Below, in pieces: positions 59,776 through 64,000 of a stretch of DNA of 64,000 nt (positions within the stretch are counted from its first letter, which is position 1; the number at the start of each line of letters is the position of its first letter). A program made the position numbers and the translations under genes. Below the pieces are notes generated by a model. That model made no database searches, had not been told where the DNA came from, and saw only the letters and a program-made list of their open reading frames with translations. This DNA comes from Anianibacter sp965662745 (lineage in GTDB: Bacteria; Pseudomonadota; Alphaproteobacteria; Rhodobacterales; Rhodobacteraceae), in assembly GCA_965662745.1 (NCBI GenBank), contig CBFIJK010000011.1:1-64000 (forward strand), in the 5' to 3' direction.

Positions 59776-61041
59776 ATGAGTGGGAACGCAGCGCGCAAGG
59801 AAGAACCGGGTTTGGCACCGATAACCGCCTGCACGGTCGCACGCGACGTGCAGAAATTCGACCTTCTGATCGAAGACATGGAAGCCGCCCTTGGCGAGGC
59901 TTGGGGCGACCTGAGCTTCGAGGACGCCCGCGTCTATGTTGCGCAGGACGAAGGCAAATCTCTCGAATTCATCGCCGTCGCCGTCGACCAGACGGACGAG
60001 GCGAACCTTGCCCTTGTCGCCGATGTCATCACGACGGCGAAAGCCGCAGGCATCGACATCATCCTCATTGCCGACAATGTCAGCCCTATCGCGCTGCACC
60101 AGCTCTTGCGCCTTGGCGCCAAGGAATTCGTGCCCTACCCGCTGCCCGAAGGCGCGCTTGACGAGGCGATCGAACGCCTGCGCGCGCCGAAGCCCGTGGT
60201 CGCCGCGCCCGCCAATGTCGCCGATCAGCCCAGCCATGCCCGCAAACGTCCCGACGAGAACCGCGATGGCGTGATCGTTGCCGTGCACGGCCTGTCTGGC
60301 GGCACCGGCGCTTCGACACTGGCGGTGAATATCGGCTGGGAGCTGGCCAATATCACAGACAAGAACCCGCCCAAGGTCTGCATCCTCGATCTAGACCTGC
60401 AATTCGGGTCTGTCTCGACCTACCTTGACCTGCCGCGCAAAGACGCGGTGTTCGAGCTTTTGTCGGACACCGCATCAATGGACTACGAATCCTTCAGCCA
60501 GGCGCTGCAGGATTTTGATGACAAGATGAGCGTGCTGACCGCGCCGTCCGATATCCTGCCGCTCGACATCATCGCGCCGGACGACGTGATGCGCCTATTG
60601 GAAACAGCCAAGACCGGCTTTGACTATGTAATCGTAGACATGCCAACGACGCTGGTTCAGTGGACCGAAACCGTGTTGGGCGAGGCGCATGTGTATTTCG
60701 CGCCGCTGCAACTTGATATGCGCTCTGCCCAGAACACGCTGCGCATGGTCCGCGCCTTGAAGGCCGAGGATCTGCCCCATGAAAAGCTGCGCTACATCCT
60801 GAACCGCGCGCCGGGCTTTACTGATCTGAACGGGAAGACGCGGATCAAGCGCATGGCCGAAAGCCTCGATATCTCTATCGACGTGCTGATGCCCGATGGT
60901 GGCAAGCCGGTCGCCGAAAGCGGCGATCACGGCGCCCCACTGGGCAAGCACGCGCCGAAAAATCCGCTGCGCAAGGAAATCCTGAAACTGGTCACCTCTC
61001 TGCACGAACACAGAGAGAAAGAACTGGCCGCGGAACTTTGA
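59776..61041 (+). CDS. cpaE: Tad localisation ATPase-like protein CpaE (TadZ)
   Basis: This 421-aa protein has an N-terminal receiver-like domain (about 20-150; conserved aspartates are not obvious), a linker, then a MinD/ParA-like domain from about residue 165. Its P-loop reads LSGGTGASTLAVN: both lysines of the deviant Walker A motif are replaced (S174 and A179). CILDLDLQFGSVSTYLDL and VIVDMPTTL follow. TadZ/CpaE proteins place the pilus machine at the pole. The changed P-loop suggests weak or no ATP hydrolysis. Confidence 0.9.
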   Translation: MSGNAARKEEPGLAPITACTVARDVQKFDLLIEDMEAALGEAWGDLSFEDARVYVAQDEGKSLEFIAVAVDQTDEANLALVADVITTAKAAGIDIILIADNVSPIALHQLLRLGAKEFVPYPLPEGALDEAIERLRAPKPVVAAPANVADQPSHARKRPDENRDGVIVAVHGLSGGTGASTLAVNIGWELANITDKNPPKVCILDLDLQFGSVSTYLDLPRKDAVFELLSDTASMDYESFSQALQDFDDKMSVLTAPSDILPLDIIAPDDVMRLLETAKTGFDYVIVDMPTTLVQWTETVLGEAHVYFAPLQLDMRSAQNTLRMVRALKAEDLPHEKLRYILNRAPGFTDLNGKTRIKRMAESLDISIDVLMPDGGKPVAESGDHGAPLGKHAPKNPLRKEILKLVTSLHEHREKELAAEL

Positions 61042-61055
61042 GGATCTGAACCGAC

Positions 61056-62522
61056 ATGTTCTCGCGATATAAAAAGCCCGACGGCCAGCCCGTTACTCCG
61101 GCCCCGCAAAAGGCCGCCTCGGCCATGTCCGCCGCTGCGCCCGTGCAAACGGACGCGCCCGTCGCAAAGCCTGTGGCCGAAGCGCCCGCAAAGGCCCCGC
61201 CGCGCAAGGCGCCCGCGCAGGCCACGCCGGTGGACCGCGAAAAAAAGCGCAAGGAACGCCTGTCCGAAATCAAGGTCGAGCTGCACAAGCGGCTTCTCGA
61301 CACGCTGAACCTGTCAGCGCTGGAACACGCGCCGGAAAACGAACTGCGCCAGGAAATCGCGGCCATCGCCGCCGAGGCGCTCGAAGAATTGTCGGTCGTT
61401 CTGAACCGCGAAGAACGCACAACGCTGATCCAGGATCTCTTTCACGAGGTCACGGGCCTAGGGCCGCTTGAGCCGTTGCTGAAAGACGAAAATATCAGCG
61501 ATATCCTGATCAACGGTCCGCACAACATCTTCATCGAAAAAGCGGGCAAGCTGACCAAGTCGGATGTCACCTTCAAGGATGAAAAGCACCTTCTGCGGAT
61601 CATCGACAAGATCGTGTCCGCCGTCGGCCGCCGTGTCGATGAATCAAACCCCTATGTCGACGCCCGCCTCGCCGATGGATCGCGTTTCAACGCGATGGTC
61701 CCGCCGGTGGCCGTGGATGGATCGCTCGTCTCGATCCGGAAATTCAAGAAGGACAAGCTGGGGATCAAGGATCTCGTCAACTTCGGCGCATTTTCCGAAG
61801 AGATGGCGATGTATCTCGAAGCGGCGGGCGCCTGCCGGCTGAACATCATCGTCTCGGGCGGTACGGGTTCGGGTAAGACAACGACGCTAAACGCCCTGTC
61901 GTCCTTCATCGACAATTCCGAACGCATCCTGACAATCGAGGATACGGCGGAACTTCAGCTTCAGCAGGACCATGTGGGCCGGATGGAATCCAAGCCCGCG
62001 AACGTCGAAGGCAAGGGCGCGGTCACCCAGCGCGACTGTCTGCGCAACGCCCTGCGGATGCGTCCTGACCGGATCATCGTTGGTGAGACGCGCGGCGAGG
62101 AAGTCATCGACATGCTTCAGGCGATGAACACCGGCCATGACGGTTCGATGACCACGATCCACGCCAACAGCGCGCGCGACGGGATCTCGCGCCTTGAGAA
62201 CATGGTCGCGATGGCCGGGATCGAAATGCCGCTGAAGGCTGTGCGCAGCCAGATTGCATCGGCTGTGAATCTCATCGTGCAGGCCAGCCGCCTGCAGGAC
62301 GGGTCGCGCCGGATGGTGTCGATCACCGAAATCACCGGCATGGAAGGCGACGTGATCTCGATGCAGGAAGTGTTTCGCTTCCAGCGCCTCGGGATCGAAC
62401 CCAACGGCAAGATCATCGGCAAGTTCACCGCGACCGGCGTCCGGTCGCATTATTCCACCCGGTTCAAACAGTGGGGATACGATCTTCCACCGTCGATCTT
62501 CGAACCCAGCGTGAGTCTCTAA
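61056..62522 (+). CDS. cpaF: Tad secretion ATPase CpaF (TadA)
   Basis: This 488-aa hexameric motor for pilus extension has a proline/alanine/lysine-rich N-terminus (about 1-75). A conserved region with VDARLADGSRFNAMVPPVAVDG, Walker A SGGTGSGKTTTLNAL, the Asp box ILTIEDTAEL and the Walker B GETRGEEVIDMLQAMNTGHDG follow. The length is normal. It lies 14 bp after cpaE and 3 bp before tadB. Confidence 0.96.
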   Translation: MFSRYKKPDGQPVTPAPQKAASAMSAAAPVQTDAPVAKPVAEAPAKAPPRKAPAQATPVDREKKRKERLSEIKVELHKRLLDTLNLSALEHAPENELRQEIAAIAAEALEELSVVLNREERTTLIQDLFHEVTGLGPLEPLLKDENISDILINGPHNIFIEKAGKLTKSDVTFKDEKHLLRIIDKIVSAVGRRVDESNPYVDARLADGSRFNAMVPPVAVDGSLVSIRKFKKDKLGIKDLVNFGAFSEEMAMYLEAAGACRLNIIVSGGTGSGKTTTLNALSSFIDNSERILTIEDTAELQLQQDHVGRMESKPANVEGKGAVTQRDCLRNALRMRPDRIIVGETRGEEVIDMLQAMNTGHDGSMTTIHANSARDGISRLENMVAMAGIEMPLKAVRSQIASAVNLIVQASRLQDGSRRMVSITEITGMEGDVISMQEVFRFQRLGIEPNGKIIGKFTATGVRSHYSTRFKQWGYDLPPSIFEPSVSL

Positions 62523-62525
62523 GCC

Positions 62526-63494
62526 ATGGAAATCAGTGCAGAACCGCTTATCTACGGCCTGATCTTCGTCGGCGTTCTGGTGCTCGTCGAGGGCATCTAT
62601 CTCGCCGCGTTCGGAAAATCGATCAGCCTCAACAGCCGGGTCAATCGCCGCCTGCAGATGCTTGAATCGGGCAAGGGCCGCGAACAGGTTCTGGAACAGC
62701 TCCGCAAGGAGATGAGCCAGCACATCAAGTCGCAATCGATCCCCTTCTACGCCAAGCTGGCCGAGAAGGCGCAAAAGGCGAACCTTGCCTTCTCGCCCAC
62801 CCAGCTTGTGATGATGATGGTCGTCCTGACCATCGTCGCTTTTGTCGGCCTGACCATCGGCACTGGTGCCAGCGCCCCCATACGCGCGGTTGTCGCGGTC
62901 GGGATGGGCGTGGGCGGCATCTACATGTGGGTCGCCGGCAAGGCGAAAAAGCGCATGAAGATGATCGAGGAACAGCTGCCCGAAGCAGTGGAACTCATGG
63001 TGCGCAGCTTGCGCGTCGGCCACCCCTTTGTTGCCTCGCTGCAGATCGTGTCGAAAGAGGTCCCCGATCCGCTTGGCACGGAATTTGGCATGATCTCGGA
63101 CGAGGCCGCCTATGGCCGCGATGTCGGTGAAGCGCTCAAGGCGATGGCCGAACGGCTTGATATGCAGGATTTGCGCTTCCTTGCCGTTGCCGTGAACATC
63201 CAGCAAACCTCGGGCGGCAACCTCGCCGAGGTGCTCGACGGTCTCGCCGTTGTCATCCGTTCGCGGTTCAAGCTGTTCCGAAAGGTCGCCGCCATCACCG
63301 CCGAGGCGAACTGGTCGGGCAAGTTCCTGTCCGCCTTCCCCATCGTGGCCCTGATCGGCATCAACACCGCGCAGCCGAACTATTACGACAAGGTCATCGA
63401 CACGCCCGTCTTCATCCCAGCCTGTTTCGTCGTGTTCGGCTTCCTGCTCGCGAACCTGCTGATCATGAAGAAACTCACGAATATTCAGGTCTGA
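62526..63494 (+). CDS. tadB: Tad inner-membrane platform protein TadB
   Basis: This 322-aa protein has the type II secretion F domain. An N-terminal membrane helix (LIYGLIFVGVLVLVEGIYLAAF) is followed by a cytoplasmic part and a pair of helices (MMMVVLTIVAFVGLTIGTG and IRAVVAVGMGVGGIYMWVAG). The GspF-like body is EQLPEAVELMVRSLRVGHPFVASLQIVSKE ... QQTSGGNLAEVLDGLA, and two C-terminal helices follow. It forms the base on which CpaF acts. tadC follows. Confidence 0.94.
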   Translation: MEISAEPLIYGLIFVGVLVLVEGIYLAAFGKSISLNSRVNRRLQMLESGKGREQVLEQLRKEMSQHIKSQSIPFYAKLAEKAQKANLAFSPTQLVMMMVVLTIVAFVGLTIGTGASAPIRAVVAVGMGVGGIYMWVAGKAKKRMKMIEEQLPEAVELMVRSLRVGHPFVASLQIVSKEVPDPLGTEFGMISDEAAYGRDVGEALKAMAERLDMQDLRFLAVAVNIQQTSGGNLAEVLDGLAVVIRSRFKLFRKVAAITAEANWSGKFLSAFPIVALIGINTAQPNYYDKVIDTPVFIPACFVVFGFLLANLLIMKKLTNIQV

Positions 63495-63506
63495 GGAGAC
63501 AGCGTC

Positions 63507-64000
63507 ATGGAACTCATCACCTCGATCCTCGGCCCTTATGGCCCCCTGATGCTCGTCGGCGGCCTTGGCGTTGTCCTGATCCTCATTTCGATCCCCTTGC
63601 TGATGAGCAGCAAGGAAGATCCGATGGCCAAGCTCAAGCGCAGCCAGCACGAGGAACAGAAGAAAAAGGCCAACCCGGAAACACGCCTGCGCGCGCCCAG
63701 CAAACAGGACAAGCTGGAAAAATACGCGGGCTTTCTCGAGCCGCAGAGCGAAGACGATTATTCCGCCGCCCGGATGAAGCTGATCCGCGCCGGCTTCAGG
63801 TCGAAATCCTCGGTCCGCATCTATTATTTCCTGACGCTGACAATGGGGCTTGGTGGCCTGATCCTTGGCCTGATCTACACGCTCGTCTCGGGCGGGATGT
63901 CCGAAGGGATCAATCCGATCGCCATGGCAACGATCCTGGTGCCTGGCCTGCTGGGCTACATGGGCCCCAAGCGCTACGTCTCCAGCCGCGCCGAAAAGCG
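63507..64000 (+). CDS. tadC: Tad inner-membrane platform protein TadC, partial at window edge
   Basis: The N-terminal 164 residues are visible, from MELITSILGPYGPLMLVGGLGVVLILISIPLLM. Then comes a charged segment, DDYSAARMKLIRAGFRSKSSVRIYYF, and two more hydrophobic helices before the window ends. This is the usual TadC N-terminus, and TadC pairs with TadB. The start follows GAGGAGACAGCGTC. The rest, with the GspF domain, lies outside the window. Confidence 0.92.
   Translation, partial: MELITSILGPYGPLMLVGGLGVVLILISIPLLMSSKEDPMAKLKRSQHEEQKKKANPETRLRAPSKQDKLEKYAGFLEPQSEDDYSAARMKLIRAGFRSKSSVRIYYFLTLTMGLGGLILGLIYTLVSGGMSEGINPIAMATILVPGLLGYMGPKRYVSSRAEK

Noticed and set aside
1..64000. CRISPR arrays, tRNA or rRNA genes, prophage or gene transfer agent genes
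   Set aside because: I looked for spaced direct repeats, tRNA-like cloverleaf ends and phage structural genes and saw none.

Overview
The window is 64 kb of GC-rich alphaproteobacterial chromosome. Its gene content and order (ctaC-ctaB-small ORF-ctaG-ctaE-surf1-thrC-M16 peptidase, a Tad pilus block, a Hint-domain protein, PccR-type TTTGCAAA boxes, a LOV histidine kinase) point to the Rhodobacteraceae/Roseobacter group. I cannot name the genus. I see no rRNA, tRNA, CRISPR, prophage or plasmid genes. Most of the window is core genome, with a few decaying patches.

Layout. 1-91: one copy of a two-hairpin repeat. 92-3893: glycosyltransferase, then an acyl-CoA synthetase and a membrane protein that looks like an M48 peptidase without its zinc motif. 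4136-9634 (minus): a secreted protein, then the nucleoside salvage operon cdd-deoA-deoB-add-upp. 9853-15370: a perfect 18-bp palindrome before the malic enzyme gene, a Hint protein, and prpE preceded by PccR-like boxes. 15367-16371: a DUF421 gene next to a DUF4396-like pseudogene with two in-frame stops. 16411-22298: nadK, glyA, a hydrolase, a frameshifted REP-associated transposase among REP hairpins, and lepA. 22537-32041: lipoprotein, phosphatase, sirtuin, PCu(A)C copper chaperone, rpmB, meaB, DUF3108, hrpB and gnd. 32073-32691: the second copy of the two-hairpin repeat and a SulP transporter remnant. 32936-37448: mtnP and apt (methylthioadenosine to adenine to AMP), an FAD oxidoreductase and an MBL-fold protein. 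37530-45001 (minus): cytochrome aa3 oxidase subunits and assembly factors, followed by thrC, an M16 peptidase and a GNAT protein. 45200-51111: tldD, GNAT, dprA, topA. 51202-53590: the two 3-oxoacid CoA-transferase subunits with a LOV histidine kinase gene between them. 53710-54182: two small related secreted proteins. 54570-64000: a lytic transglycosylase and a Tad/Flp pilus cluster (two flp pilins, cpaB, cpaC, ompA, cpaE, cpaF, tadB, partial tadC).

Main themes. Carbon metabolism (acyl-, propionyl- and acetoacetyl-CoA activation, MeaB, malic enzyme) lies beside nucleoside and MTA salvage. One block builds the aa3 oxidase: CtaB starts heme A synthesis, CtaG delivers copper, Surf1 assists assembly. 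The Tad block builds adhesive pili, and the neighbouring lytic transglycosylase could open the wall for them. The points most worth checking are the LOV kinase inside the CoA-transferase operon, the covarying two-hairpin repeat, the broken REP/RAYT unit, the palindrome before the malic enzyme gene, and three pseudogenes that automatic annotation would probably misread.
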